A stretch of 10,552 bases of DNA from CAZLCK01 sp964558235 (GTDB lineage Bacteria; Actinomycetota; Coriobacteriia; Coriobacteriales; CADBOM01), in contig CAZLCK010000052.1 of assembly GCA_964558235.1 (NCBI GenBank), positions 1-10,552 of the forward strand, read 5' to 3'. This document shows positions 1 to 6,892 of the stretch, piece after piece; position 1 is the stretch's first letter; every line of letters begins with the position of its first letter. A program made the position numbers and the translations under genes. A model generated the notes under the pieces. The model was given only the letters and a program-made list of their open reading frames with translations. It was not told where the DNA came from and did not search any database.

Positions 1-1
1 G

Positions 2-67
2 GGTTTGAATTCAACAAGCGGGGATGCCAAAGGCCTTTCCAAACTTTTCAAACTCCGCATCCTCTAG
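2..67 (+). CDS. possible C-terminal end of an upstream gene (partial)
   Basis: The second forward frame is open from the window edge to a TAG at 65-67 and would give a 21-residue tail ending KLFKLRIL. The composition is plausible for a protein end, but the stretch is too short to identify. The same bases carry strong inverted repeats, so they may instead belong to a structured RNA or a non-coding spacer. Frame 1 is also open, from 1 to 180, but its translation is rich in Cys, Trp and His and does not look like protein. Confidence is low; the upstream sequence would settle it. Confidence 0.2.
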   Translation, partial: GLNSTSGDAKGLSKLFKLRIL

Positions 68-147
68 AGGGATTAATCTGTAAGCAGGAGAGGCTGAAAG
101 CCTTCAGGTGGGCGCACCTAACTCTATACTCATGCCTCCTATTGGTT

Positions 148-159
148 GTATCTAGATAC
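148..159. promoter_or_regulatory. 12-bp perfect palindrome, possible operator
   Basis: GTATCTAGATAC is a perfect 12-bp palindrome lying in the AT-rich stretch about 160 bases before the 319 gene. A second inverted repeat, GATTA-AAA-TAATC, lies at 183-195. Symmetric sites like these are typical of dimeric repressor binding, but no regulator is encoded nearby and no convincing promoter pairs with them. The assignment is only an inference from symmetry. Confidence 0.25.
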
Positions 160-180
160 CATGTTTGTTGCTTGTATTAA

Positions 181-297
181 ATGATTAAAATAATCAAGAA
201 CGAAACAGAAGAAAATATTTTCGGTAATGTTAGCTTAAGCCTTGAAGAACAGCTTGGTAGTATAGAGGGGATCTCAGCCGTTTTTCTACGTGAATAA
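181..297 (+). CDS. possible 38-aa small protein
   Basis: An ATG at 181 opens a 38-codon frame ending at TAA 295-297, beginning MIKIIKNETEEN and ending GISAVFLRE. The composition (acidic and amphipathic, no Cys or Trp) is protein-like, and the frame ends 21 bases before the start of the 319 gene, as in a small leader gene. Against it, no Shine-Dalgarno sequence precedes the ATG, and a TAA stop in the same frame abuts it at 178-180. It could be a small protein, the remnant of a larger gene, or chance. I do not recognise it. Confidence 0.27.
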   Translation: MIKIIKNETEENIFGNVSLSLEEQLGSIEGISAVFLRE

Positions 298-318
298 ATG
301 CAAAGCTAGAGGAAAATA

Positions 319-1038
319 ATGGACAATTCGTTTGAAAATAATAGCTTGAACAATACCTTGGATAGCTTTGTGCAAAGCGCTGAAGAATTTGAGCAATATA
401 CCACGAAGGGCGGAGCAATTAAACGTCCTGGAAAAAGAAGCACCCCAATCAAGACTCGTGATTTGGATATAGAGATCGCAAGACAGGTATCTGGACCGGT
501 TCAGAGAAGTAAAGGCGTGACTAGACATCGTCCAAATACTTTAAGAACCGAGGGTATGACACCTGCGAGAGCTAAGTCAGCTCGCTTAAACATAGAGGAT
601 CCGGGCGCTCCGAAAAACACCATGTTAGATGGGCGAGAACAATTTAAAGTTTCAAATAGAGGTAACGGTAGAAAGCTAGTTCAACAAAATCATTACAAGG
701 CGCGTGGGAGTGCTTTGACAGATCCTCAAAGAAGTCTCATTTATAGCTCTGAGCAAAAAACGAATCGAACCCGCAGCGATAAAACGGGTGCAGCAAACGA
801 TGATAGGTCTTATAGAAGCCGCGCTTCTCGATCTCATCAGGAGCGATCTACAGGAAGGAATTTATCGAGAAGAGACCACGATAGGTATTCTCAAAAGGGT
901 TTTTCTGGTAGGCGAACCTATGATAAATACGGCGGTAAGGGAGTTTTCAGATCGGGCAAGCGCGGCAAATTGATTGTTGTAGTAGCTTGTATAGTAATTG
1001 CTCTCATAATATGGGGGATTATCTCCATTTTTGTATAA
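319..1038 (+). CDS. basic, probably disordered protein with C-terminal membrane anchor, unknown function
   Basis: This 239-residue protein has a clear start: AGAGGA at 308-313 lies five bases before the ATG. The first 30 residues are acidic and Asn/Ser/Gln-rich. Residues from about 31 to 216 are rich in Arg, Lys, Ser, Thr, Gly and Asn with almost no hydrophobic clusters, as expected of a disordered region that could bind nucleic acid or an acidic envelope polymer. An Arg/Lys/Ser-rich patch lies around 145-215. A single hydrophobic helix at about 218-239 ends exactly at the C terminus, directly after Lys-Arg-Gly-Lys. The positive-inside rule would therefore place the long basic domain in the cytoplasm, tail-anchored. 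There is no signal peptide and no motif I recognise. It faces the 1237-2088 gene, which also ends in a hydrophobic anchor. The existence of the gene is well supported; its function is not known. Confidence 0.75.
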   Translation: MDNSFENNSLNNTLDSFVQSAEEFEQYTTKGGAIKRPGKRSTPIKTRDLDIEIARQVSGPVQRSKGVTRHRPNTLRTEGMTPARAKSARLNIEDPGAPKNTMLDGREQFKVSNRGNGRKLVQQNHYKARGSALTDPQRSLIYSSEQKTNRTRSDKTGAANDDRSYRSRASRSHQERSTGRNLSRRDHDRYSQKGFSGRRTYDKYGGKGVFRSGKRGKLIVVVACIVIALIIWGIISIFV

Positions 1039-1236
1039 GCGTGTAGGGGATAAGGTGCTGCCAAAAACATTTTGTCTAAATGCGTAGTGCCTGAGTGTAT
1101 AGGTCAAAGTTTAAAATCGCTCCGCGTACTTTTTGGTCTATAGCTGCACTTTTGAAAAAGCACCGCCAAAAAACATCTATCTTGCTGGCGCGCATTTACC
1201 TTGCTGGCATGCTTTGGCTAAAACTAGTAGTGCGTT
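1039..1236. other. intergenic region between convergent genes, short repeats, no clear terminator
   Basis: This 198-base stretch separates two convergent genes, so both need transcription to stop here, yet no GC-rich stem followed by a T-run is evident on either strand. It holds near-duplicated words: GCCAAAAACAT at 1060-1070 and GCCAAAAAACAT at 1165-1176. CTTGCTGGC occurs at 1181-1189 and again at 1200-1208, a 19-base period. An ATG-headed frame crossing this region into the downstream gene has no ribosome site and was not called. Confidence 0.4.
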
Positions 1237-2088
1237 TCAAAGGATAATTACCAACGCGATAATCGCTGCAATAATCACAATAAAAATCAAAATTGAGATT
1301 ATTGAACAACCAATCCTATGCTCGATTGAAAGATCGATAAGCTTATCTGTGAAATTTTGACGTCTTTTAAAGATGATTTTATTCTCATCCTTTTTGGGTA
1401 GTGGCGCTTGATGTGTTAGATACCAATCTCCTTGGCTCTCAATTACTTTTTCAAATTGACCTTGTGTAAGGCTAGTTAATGGATGGTCTCCGCCTTTTAT
1501 TCTAGAGATGATTCCTTTTAAAAATCCCAGCATAGCAATTGATACTTTGGGATTTTTAGGGTTATAGCATACAAATGAGATTTCACCTAAAAATTCACCT
1601 AGGTTATTTTGNNNNNNNNNNNNNNNNNNNNNNNNNNNNNNNNNNNNNNNNNNNNNNNNNNNNNNNNNNNNNNNNNNNNNNNNNNNNNNNNNNNNNNNNN
1701 NNNNNNNNNNNTTTTGAGCATTGTTTTGCCATACAACTAGGGATAAAATTGCGTGAATCTCCCACTGTTTTTCTTGGAGTTCTAAGATTTTTTCTGCACC
1801 CTTTTTATCCAGTGTTCCTAGAGTTTCGCCAGATGAAAGTTGTACAACTACATCTTCATCTTCAGATGATGTAATCTTTAGTTTTGTCCCTATCGGGCAT
1901 GCGCTAGAGGATAAAGTTTTGCGAGATAGCTCATTATTTGTAGAAAACCATGCTCTAAAACCGTAGTAATTGTCGCGGACAAGTAGAATATCGTCGCTGA
2001 TTTCTAACTTGTTTAGTATTGAACCATCAGGAGTTTCTTCTTCTGTAGTTTGATCAGTTTTTTTAGCTTTGGGCTTGTCGATATTCAT
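1237..2088 (-). CDS. tail-anchored protein of unknown function, interrupted by assembly gap
   Basis: The start is the ATG at 2088 and the stop is TGA at 1237-1239. The protein would have 283 residues if the 100 undetermined bases are true to length, which is doubtful. The first 25 residues are charged and probably disordered. Residues about 27-125 look like a compact, beta-rich domain ending in an amphipathic helix; the pattern of strands followed by GTL and a helix vaguely recalls HIRAN-type domains, but I cannot assign it. After the gap a second alpha/beta part precedes a basic stretch (KIIFKRRQ). A hydrophobic helix at about 260-283 ends at the C terminus, predicting a tail anchor with the bulk in the cytoplasm. 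The gene begins 15 bases after the patatin stop on the same strand, so co-transcription is likely. No Shine-Dalgarno is visible, which suggests translational coupling. The frame reads consistently on both sides of the gap, but only by assumption. Confidence 0.7.
   Translation of the reverse strand: MNIDKPKAKKTDQTTEEETPDGSILNKLEISDDILLVRDNYYGFRAWFSTNNELSRKTLSSSACPIGTKLKITSSEDEDVVVQLSSGETLGTLDKKGAEKILELQEKQWEIHAILSLVVWQNNAQXXXXXXXXXXXXXXXXXXXXXXXXXXXXXXXXXXQNNLGEFLGEISFVCYNPKNPKVSIAMLGFLKGIISRIKGGDHPLTSLTQGQFEKVIESQGDWYLTHQAPLPKKDENKIIFKRRQNFTDKLIDLSIEHRIGCSIISILIFIVIIAAIIALVIIL
1612..1711. other. assembly gap (100 N)
   Basis: Exactly 100 undetermined bases fall inside the 1237-2088 gene. A run of exactly 100 is the usual placeholder for a join of unknown size, so the protein length and the frame across it are not reliable. 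On the coding strand the base words for Gln-Asn-Asn occur just before the gap (WQNNAQ) and immediately after it (QNNLGE). This would fit a collapsed Gln/Asn-rich repeat that broke the assembly. Confidence 0.97.
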
Positions 2089-2109
2089 AACTATTCGTCA
2101 TAACTATTC
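2085..2109 (-). repeat. 13-bp tandem duplication at a stop/start junction
   Basis: On the minus strand GAATAGTTATGA occurs twice, at 2109-2098 and 2096-2085, one base apart. The first copy supplies the TAG stop of the patatin gene and the second supplies the ATG of the next gene. Removing one copy would put that ATG two bases after the patatin stop, so the duplication probably loosened an originally tighter coupling of the two genes. Confidence 0.75.
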
Positions 2110-3159
2110 ATCTTTTTGTGTGTGCTCTGTTCGACTTTCAATAAAATCAGACTTATCAACATCATCACTCTTAGGAGCCTCGCTAGATGTTATCGTGTCG
2201 GTTTCGCTTTCACCGTTATCTTCATCATCTCTTTTATCAAAGCCAACGCCTACAACATTAGCAGGCCGATCTAAGTAATCAGGAGGTTCAATGCCCAAAA
2301 ATTCAAACCACTTAGGAAGCTCCTCCAAGCCCTTTTGGTAACCCTTTGCAAAATTTTCTTCCAATACCTTTATATCTGTGGTTGCACTCTTGGCAGTGAT
2401 ATCATCTGCGTAAAAAACATAGGCTTTTCCTGCAGCTTCGAGCTCATCAATCTCATCGGCGATAGCATTATATCTTTCATTTCGAGTGTTAAATGCAAGT
2501 CTTAGATACTTCCTTTTTGGGAATAGCAGCGAAAAAGGACTATCTCCAGGCTTCTTTCTGTATCCTCTCGGGCGTGTTCTGACTATAAAGAATTTCTCAA
2601 ATCCGTCAGCCTTTGCCTTTGGAAGCATTAGTCCTGCGCCCTCGCCAAGACCTCCGTCATAGCACACATATCCATCAACTTCTGGGGGAGGCATAAAGAT
2701 AGGAAGTGACGAAGATGCTCTAACTCTTCGCATTAAGGTACCAAGTGTGTTGAGATTTTTTTTGGTCCAATAGACTGTCTCGCCAGTATCACGTCTAAAA
2801 GCAGAGATAGTAATCTTAGCTGGATTCTCCAAAAACGCGGTGATATTAAAGCGCAGTTTTCCAGATGGTTTTCCAGATTCTTCGTAGATATATTCTGCAT
2901 TAAAATAGCCCTTATGAGCTAAAAAAGTATCCCAATTGCCAAAGTTTGGATCTTCTACAAAGCCTACAAATGAGTCTTTTGCACGCTTGATATCTCTTGA
3001 AATATAGTTACACGAATGGCTTGATCCAGCGCTTACGCCATAAACATTGTCGAAGTATAAATTGTTTTTTAGCAATAGCTGAACAACGGCTGCAGTATAC
3101 GATGCACGCAATCCGCCGCCCTCAAAAATTAAAGCCGTATCAAATATGTTACTTTCCAT
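2104..3159 (-). CDS. patatin-like phospholipase, YjjU type
   Basis: The 351-residue product is a cytoplasmic patatin-fold acyl hydrolase expected to release fatty acids from phospholipids or related esters. Visible motifs are the oxyanion loop EGGGLR (13-18), the nucleophile elbow GVSAG with Ser43 (41-45), and the catalytic-dyad Asp168 in YDGG (167-170). The region after 170, with RTRPRGYRKKP and a helical end near WFEFLGIEPP, resembles the C-terminal domain of the E. coli YjjU family, whose length is similar. The last 45 or so residues are a low-complexity acidic tail. I chose ATG 3159 because the GGG motif then sits close to the N terminus as usual and because an extended -10 lies just ahead. 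An in-frame ATG at 3225 would add 22 residues lacking family character. No signal peptide is seen. The tail-anchored 1237-2088 gene follows it. Its biological substrate is unknown. Confidence 0.9.
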   Translation of the reverse strand: MESNIFDTALIFEGGGLRASYTAAVVQLLLKNNLYFDNVYGVSAGSSHSCNYISRDIKRAKDSFVGFVEDPNFGNWDTFLAHKGYFNAEYIYEESGKPSGKLRFNITAFLENPAKITISAFRRDTGETVYWTKKNLNTLGTLMRRVRASSSLPIFMPPPEVDGYVCYDGGLGEGAGLMLPKAKADGFEKFFIVRTRPRGYRKKPGDSPFSLLFPKRKYLRLAFNTRNERYNAIADEIDELEAAGKAYVFYADDITAKSATTDIKVLEENFAKGYQKGLEELPKWFEFLGIEPPDYLDRPANVVGVGFDKRDDEDNGESETDTITSSEAPKSDDVDKSDFIESRTEHTQKDE

Positions 3160-3175
3160 AGATGGCACTATAGCA
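3160..3175 (-). promoter_or_regulatory. extended -10 promoter for the patatin gene, likely leaderless
   Basis: On the minus strand TGC-TATAGT (3175-3167) forms an extended -10, five of six matches to TATAAT with the TGn extension. Only seven bases separate it from the ATG at 3159, so the transcript should begin at or next to the start codon. This agrees with the lack of a Shine-Dalgarno sequence before that ATG. The -35 region is weak, which is tolerated with an extended -10. Confidence 0.5.
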
Positions 3176-3260
3176 TATACAATATTTCTATACAGCGCTA
3201 TTTGATTTGATAGAATGAAGAGCATTCTAAATAGGCTTTGAACAAGCTTGCATACAACAA

Positions 3261-3289
3261 TTGTTAAATCAATAGGTGTTTTTGATAGT
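3261..3289 (+). promoter_or_regulatory. promoter for the acetyltransferase-dinG unit
   Basis: TTGTTA (3261-3266, four of six to TTGACA) and GATAGT (3284-3289, four of six to TATAAT) are 17 bases apart. Transcription would start near 3296, giving a leader of about 20 bases with AGAGAGG at 3301-3307. It lies in the divergent spacer shared with the patatin promoter. Confidence 0.45.
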
Positions 3290-3316
3290 AGATGTTTTTA
3301 AGAGAGGTTGATCGAC

Positions 3317-3904
3317 ATGATCGGAAAGCCACTGCCTACAGGAGAAGAACCACCAAGTGGCTATGAGCTTTTATATGACGAGATGCGATCTGATAACTCT
3401 CCAAAAGTAAATAGAGTTTCAGCTTCACAGCTTAGTGTCGCAGAGACATCACAGCTAGAGAGACTTCGTAAAAAAGCTTTTGAACCTGTTCGAGATAAAG
3501 CTCAAAACCGAGATTTTGAATTTACTTTAGATCGTGAATTAAATCTTTGGCCAAAAGATAAGGCTCTTACAGATAAGTTGATCTTTTGCGAGTATTTTGA
3601 AGGGCAACTTCGCGGATATGCACTTGTGGTTAGAGGCTGGCCAAATGTTTCTACTTGGACGATCCAGCATCTAATAATCGATCCTCAGTTTCGCCTTCAA
3701 GGTGTTGGAAAGAGAATTGTTGAAGCGATTGAGGCAGACGCTCTAACAACAACCGAATCGACAAATCAGATTGTTGCTGTTCCTATTACAGCAACAAATG
3801 ATGGATTTTGGGAGTATAACGGTTATGTCTCCGATGGCTCGAGAGAGATCAGTATAGATTCGCATAAGTTTTCAATCGACATCTGTCAAAAATCAATCAG
3901 GTAG
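3317..3904 (+). CDS. GNAT family N-acetyltransferase
   Basis: The 195-residue protein fits the GCN5-related acetyltransferases, which transfer acetyl from acetyl-CoA to an amine. The core spans about 88-190. Strand residues LIFCEYFEGQLRGYALVV (88-105) are followed by the IQHLIIDPQFR strand. The acetyl-CoA pyrophosphate loop R126-L-Q-G-V-G-K132 matches the (R/Q)xxGxG/A motif and leads into the alpha3 helix KRIVEAIEA. The sequence FWEYNGYVSDG near 164-174 corresponds to the usual late motif with an aromatic before Gly-Tyr. The N-terminal 85 residues are longer than in minimal GNATs. AGAGAGG at 3301-3307 sits nine bases before ATG 3317; a TTG at 3308 in frame abuts that site and is too close. 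dinG starts 18 bases after the stop, so the pair is probably one transcript. The acceptor substrate cannot be told from sequence. Confidence 0.85.
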   Translation: MIGKPLPTGEEPPSGYELLYDEMRSDNSPKVNRVSASQLSVAETSQLERLRKKAFEPVRDKAQNRDFEFTLDRELNLWPKDKALTDKLIFCEYFEGQLRGYALVVRGWPNVSTWTIQHLIIDPQFRLQGVGKRIVEAIEADALTTTESTNQIVAVPITATNDGFWEYNGYVSDGSREISIDSHKFSIDICQKSIR

Positions 3905-3922
3905 AACAGGGTGCCATAAAGC

Positions 3923-6853
3923 GTGTCCAAAAGTTCAAGCAGCCATGATCCATCTTCGTTTTTGATGGCAGGTACTGATCTCGATGTTATTCAATCATAT
4001 AAAAAACTATACGAACGTGCTAAAGTCGAGACCTTTGGCATCATTGAAGATGAATTCGTAGTTATCGATACCGAAACAACAGGTCTTGAAGTCGACTCGT
4101 GTGAGCTTATTGAAATTGCTGCACTAATTATGAGAGGGCCAAATATTGTCGACAGATTTCAAACCTTTGTTGATCCGGGCGTGGAGATTCCTGAGTTTAT
4201 AACGGAGTTAACCTCCATTTCACAAGCTGACGTGGAGGGATCGCCCGATGCCTATGAGGCAGTAATGCAACTAGATGAGTTTGTTGGGGACAGAATGCTT
4301 ATTGCTCATAATGCGAGATTTGATAGGCAATTTCTTTCTAGGCCATCTAGTGGACAAAGCTTCGATGATTTAAGCAGGTGGATCGACACCTTGGGGCTTT
4401 CGAGGATCGCTTTTCCACGTCTTGTCGCTCACGATCAAAATACGATGTGTGACGCTTTTGGGATCGATAGGGGTGGCCATCGCGCGCAAAAAGATATTGA
4501 AGCATTGGCCTATCTGTGGCGAATTATGCTTTGTGCACTTTCTGATATGCCGCCAAATTTAGTGAAATATATTTCAGATATAGCACCTCAAACAAATTGG
4601 GGTGGAAGAGTGGCTTTAAAGATGGTCTTAACTAGTGCTGATCCAGCTCTTCGCGATAAACCATTTTCTATGCAAGCGTTAAGAGATGAAAGAATAAAGC
4701 TCTTTTTGACTACAAATAGCAAAGTGCTAATAGATCCAGATTCAGAATTTGTTGATCTTAAACCAGTAGAAAGAACCGACATTGACCATGCATTTTCTGA
4801 TGATGGCATTGTGGGAAAGATGTATGAGAATTTTGAGCGTAGAGATGAGCAGATTGACTTTGCATACGAGGTCTCCCAAGCATTTATGACATCAACGCAT
4901 CGCGTAATTGAAGCTGGAACAGGAGTTGGAAAATCGATCTCGTATCTTTTACCTGCAGCGCTATTTGCAATAAGAAATCATGTACGTGTAGGTATTGCGA
5001 CAAAGACAAACACGCTTTTAGATCAGCTTATTTTCAATGAGATACCACGTTTAGATAATGCCTTGCAAAAAGAGTATGGATTAGGCATTAGTTCGATCGC
5101 TCTTAAGGGTTATGATCACTATCCATGCCTTAGAAAATTGATGCGTTTTACTCGTTTTTTTGATGAAAAAACTACAGAGTTTGACATTACAACTGTAGGT
5201 TCGATCTTAACCTCAATCGCGCAATCTTTGTGGGGGGATCTCGACTCACTTACAACAGCACTATCACATAGAGTTCGTATGGGAGTTACGTGCAGTGCTG
5301 ATGAATGCTTGCATATGAAATGTTCTTATTTTCCAAAACGCTGTTTATTGCATGGCGCCAGAAAAAAAGCGACAGAGTCAAATATAGTCGTTACAAACCA
5401 TGCTTTGCTATTTAGAGATGTTGCTTTGTCTAAAGGTGTTTTGCCTCCAATTAGATATTGGGTAATTGATGAGGCTCATGGTGCTGAAGATGAGGCGCGA
5501 GAGCAGCTATCATACACGATTGAACAGCTAAATTTACAAAACGAACTTAACAAGCTTACATCTTCAACAGGGATTATTGAAAATATTCGTGAAAGAGCTG
5601 TGATTCTAGAGGGCGCAACGTCTTTGATGGGATTTGCCAATTTAGCATTACAAGCGTGTCAGAAGGTCTCTGAAAGTACCAATGTCTTTTTTGACTTTGT
5701 TTTAGATCTAAAAAAACTCGAGCAAAGCTCTGGCTATGCCACCACAGAGATCTGGATTAATTCTGATGTCAGAAAGACTCTACAGTGGAAAAACATGGAA
5801 AAATCGGGTCATTTATTATTAGATGATCTTGATCGTGCAATACATGAGTGTTCGGCGCTTTCTTCGATGTCAAATAATTTCGAGGAGCTACAGGAATTAA
5901 ACCAAGAGCTTACGAGCGCGAGCTCTCATCTTGAAGATATGTTAAGCGTTTTGTCGCTTGTTATAGATGGAACCAACGAGGATTACTGCTATTACGCCGA
6001 GATTCCCTCCAATCATTCGTTTGATAAGCCGTCACTAGTTTGTGCTTTGGTTGATCTTGGTGGCGAACTTTCAAAGAGGTTTTTCCCTGAAGAAAATAGC
6101 GTTGTTATGACATCTGCCACAATCGCTGTTGGGAAGTCATTCGATTATTTTTCTGAGCGTATGGGTCTAAACCGTTTGGAGGAGGGATCATGGAGTGCAA
6201 AAAGTATCTCTCCTTCTGAAGATTTTTATAAAAATATGCAGACGTATCTGATTTGCGATATGCCTGAGCCTACACAGGAAAATTACTTAGAAGAACTCGA
6301 AAAACTCTTAAAAGAGATTCATCTTGGGCTTGGTGGCGGTATCTTGACGTTGTTTACAAACAGGCGCGAGATGAAGCAGTGCTACGAGAATATTTTCCAT
6401 GAACTAAAAGATGCAGGCATTGACCTTTTATGTCAGGGCGCTGGCAAAAACAAGAGGGTTTTGCGCGATGAGTTTGTCAATAAAGAAGATGCCTGTCTTT
6501 TTGCAACAAGATCATTTTGGGAAGGATTTGATGCTCCTGGTAGGACTTTGCGCTGTGTGATTTTGCCGCGATTACCATTTGCTCGACCCGATGATCCACT
6601 CTATCAGGAGCGCAATATTAGAAAAGATAATGCTTGGAAGATCTATATGTTGCCACAGGCTGTGATCGATCTACGTCAAGCGGCAGGAAGGCTTATAAGA
6701 TCAAAAAATGATAGTGGATTTTTGATCTTGGCAGACAGCCGATTGACTACAAAATGGTATGGCAAGATTTTCTTATCGGCTCTGCCTTCCTCTAACATCA
6801 TTTCTACCTCGATTTCGAAGATCAGAGCGATTTTAGAGGAATCGAATCTATAG
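3923..6853 (+). CDS. dinG: DinG-type DNA helicase with N-terminal DnaQ-like 3'-5' exonuclease
   Basis: This 976-residue protein joins an exonuclease to an XPD/DinG superfamily 2 helicase that processes DNA in repair and replication-conflict resolution. The exonuclease (about 44-210) has the full DEDDh set: D49 and E51 in DTETTG, D134 in AHNARFD, H186 and D191 in HRAQKD. The helicase has Walker A AGTGVGKS (331-338, K337), the DEAH box (516-519), TSAT (730-733) and motif VI QAAGRLIR (919-926). Cysteines C402, C457, C462, C467 and C474 lie between Walker A and DEAH, where XPD/DinG proteins hold a 4Fe-4S cluster. The GTG at 3923 is chosen as start because AGGG (3908-3911) precedes it; the ATG at 3965 has no ribosome site and would trim only 14 non-domain residues. 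Length fits the long Gram-positive form. Both activities look intact. Confidence 0.93.
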   Translation: MSKSSSSHDPSSFLMAGTDLDVIQSYKKLYERAKVETFGIIEDEFVVIDTETTGLEVDSCELIEIAALIMRGPNIVDRFQTFVDPGVEIPEFITELTSISQADVEGSPDAYEAVMQLDEFVGDRMLIAHNARFDRQFLSRPSSGQSFDDLSRWIDTLGLSRIAFPRLVAHDQNTMCDAFGIDRGGHRAQKDIEALAYLWRIMLCALSDMPPNLVKYISDIAPQTNWGGRVALKMVLTSADPALRDKPFSMQALRDERIKLFLTTNSKVLIDPDSEFVDLKPVERTDIDHAFSDDGIVGKMYENFERRDEQIDFAYEVSQAFMTSTHRVIEAGTGVGKSISYLLPAALFAIRNHVRVGIATKTNTLLDQLIFNEIPRLDNALQKEYGLGISSIALKGYDHYPCLRKLMRFTRFFDEKTTEFDITTVGSILTSIAQSLWGDLDSLTTALSHRVRMGVTCSADECLHMKCSYFPKRCLLHGARKKATESNIVVTNHALLFRDVALSKGVLPPIRYWVIDEAHGAEDEAREQLSYTIEQLNLQNELNKLTSSTGIIENIRERAVILEGATSLMGFANLALQACQKVSESTNVFFDFVLDLKKLEQSSGYATTEIWINSDVRKTLQWKNMEKSGHLLLDDLDRAIHECSALSSMSNNFEELQELNQELTSASSHLEDMLSVLSLVIDGTNEDYCYYAEIPSNHSFDKPSLVCALVDLGGELSKRFFPEENSVVMTSATIAVGKSFDYFSERMGLNRLEEGSWSAKSISPSEDFYKNMQTYLICDMPEPTQENYLEELEKLLKEIHLGLGGGILTLFTNRREMKQCYENIFHELKDAGIDLLCQGAGKNKRVLRDEFVNKEDACLFATRSFWEGFDAPGRTLRCVILPRLPFARPDDPLYQERNIRKDNAWKIYMLPQAVIDLRQAAGRLIRSKNDSGFLILADSRLTTKWYGKIFLSALPSSNIISTSISKIRAILEESNL

Positions 6854-6862
6854 AAAACTTGG

Positions 6863-6890
6863 TAACACTCTTTATCTGATAACACTCTTT
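6863..6890 (+). repeat. direct repeat TAACACTCTTT x2 just upstream of the purD promoter
   Basis: The 11-base word TAACACTCTTT occurs at 6863-6873 and 6880-6890, 17 bases apart, directly before the candidate -35 of purD. The second copy lies two bases from that -35. Paired direct repeats in this position suit an activator or repressor bound in tandem, but no known operator is recognised. This is an inference from position. Confidence 0.5.
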
Positions 6891-6892
6891 GA

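Larger units (their letters stand above)
1..160. other. inverted-repeat-rich segment, possible structured RNA, identity unknown
   Basis: Several pairing elements are packed together. GTTTGAA (3-9) is complementary to TTCAAAC (48-54). GGATGC near 22-27 is complementary to GCATCC near 57-62. These two pairings interleave, so they would form alternative folds or a pseudoknot. AAAGGCCTTT (29-38) and CCTCTAGAGG (61-70) are perfect palindromes. Short hairpins follow: AGGCT/AGCCT around 91-103 and AGGT/ACCT around 106-119. AGGAG (86-90) can pair with CTCCT (135-139) and enclose both. I see no signature of tmRNA, RNase P RNA, SRP RNA, T-box or a riboswitch that I know. The strand is undecided, and no poly-T terminator follows on the plus strand. 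Confidence 0.3.

Noticed and set aside
1..160. 6S RNA, tmRNA, RNase P RNA, SRP RNA, glycine or TPP riboswitch
   Set aside because: None of the conserved core words of these RNAs is present; only general hairpin structure is seen.
1575..1874. Plus-strand open frame across the N gap
   Set aside because: It is open largely because the undetermined bases hide stops, and it lies antisense to a gene with better composition.
2104..3159. Patatin as a CBASS (CapV-like) antiphage effector
   Set aside because: There is no cyclic-nucleotide synthase gene beside it, and its motifs and C-terminal region look like the YjjU family.
3160..3225. 22-residue N-terminal extension of the patatin from ATG 3225
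   Set aside because: No ribosome site precedes it and the extended -10 lies inside it; the family normally begins close to the glycine-rich loop.
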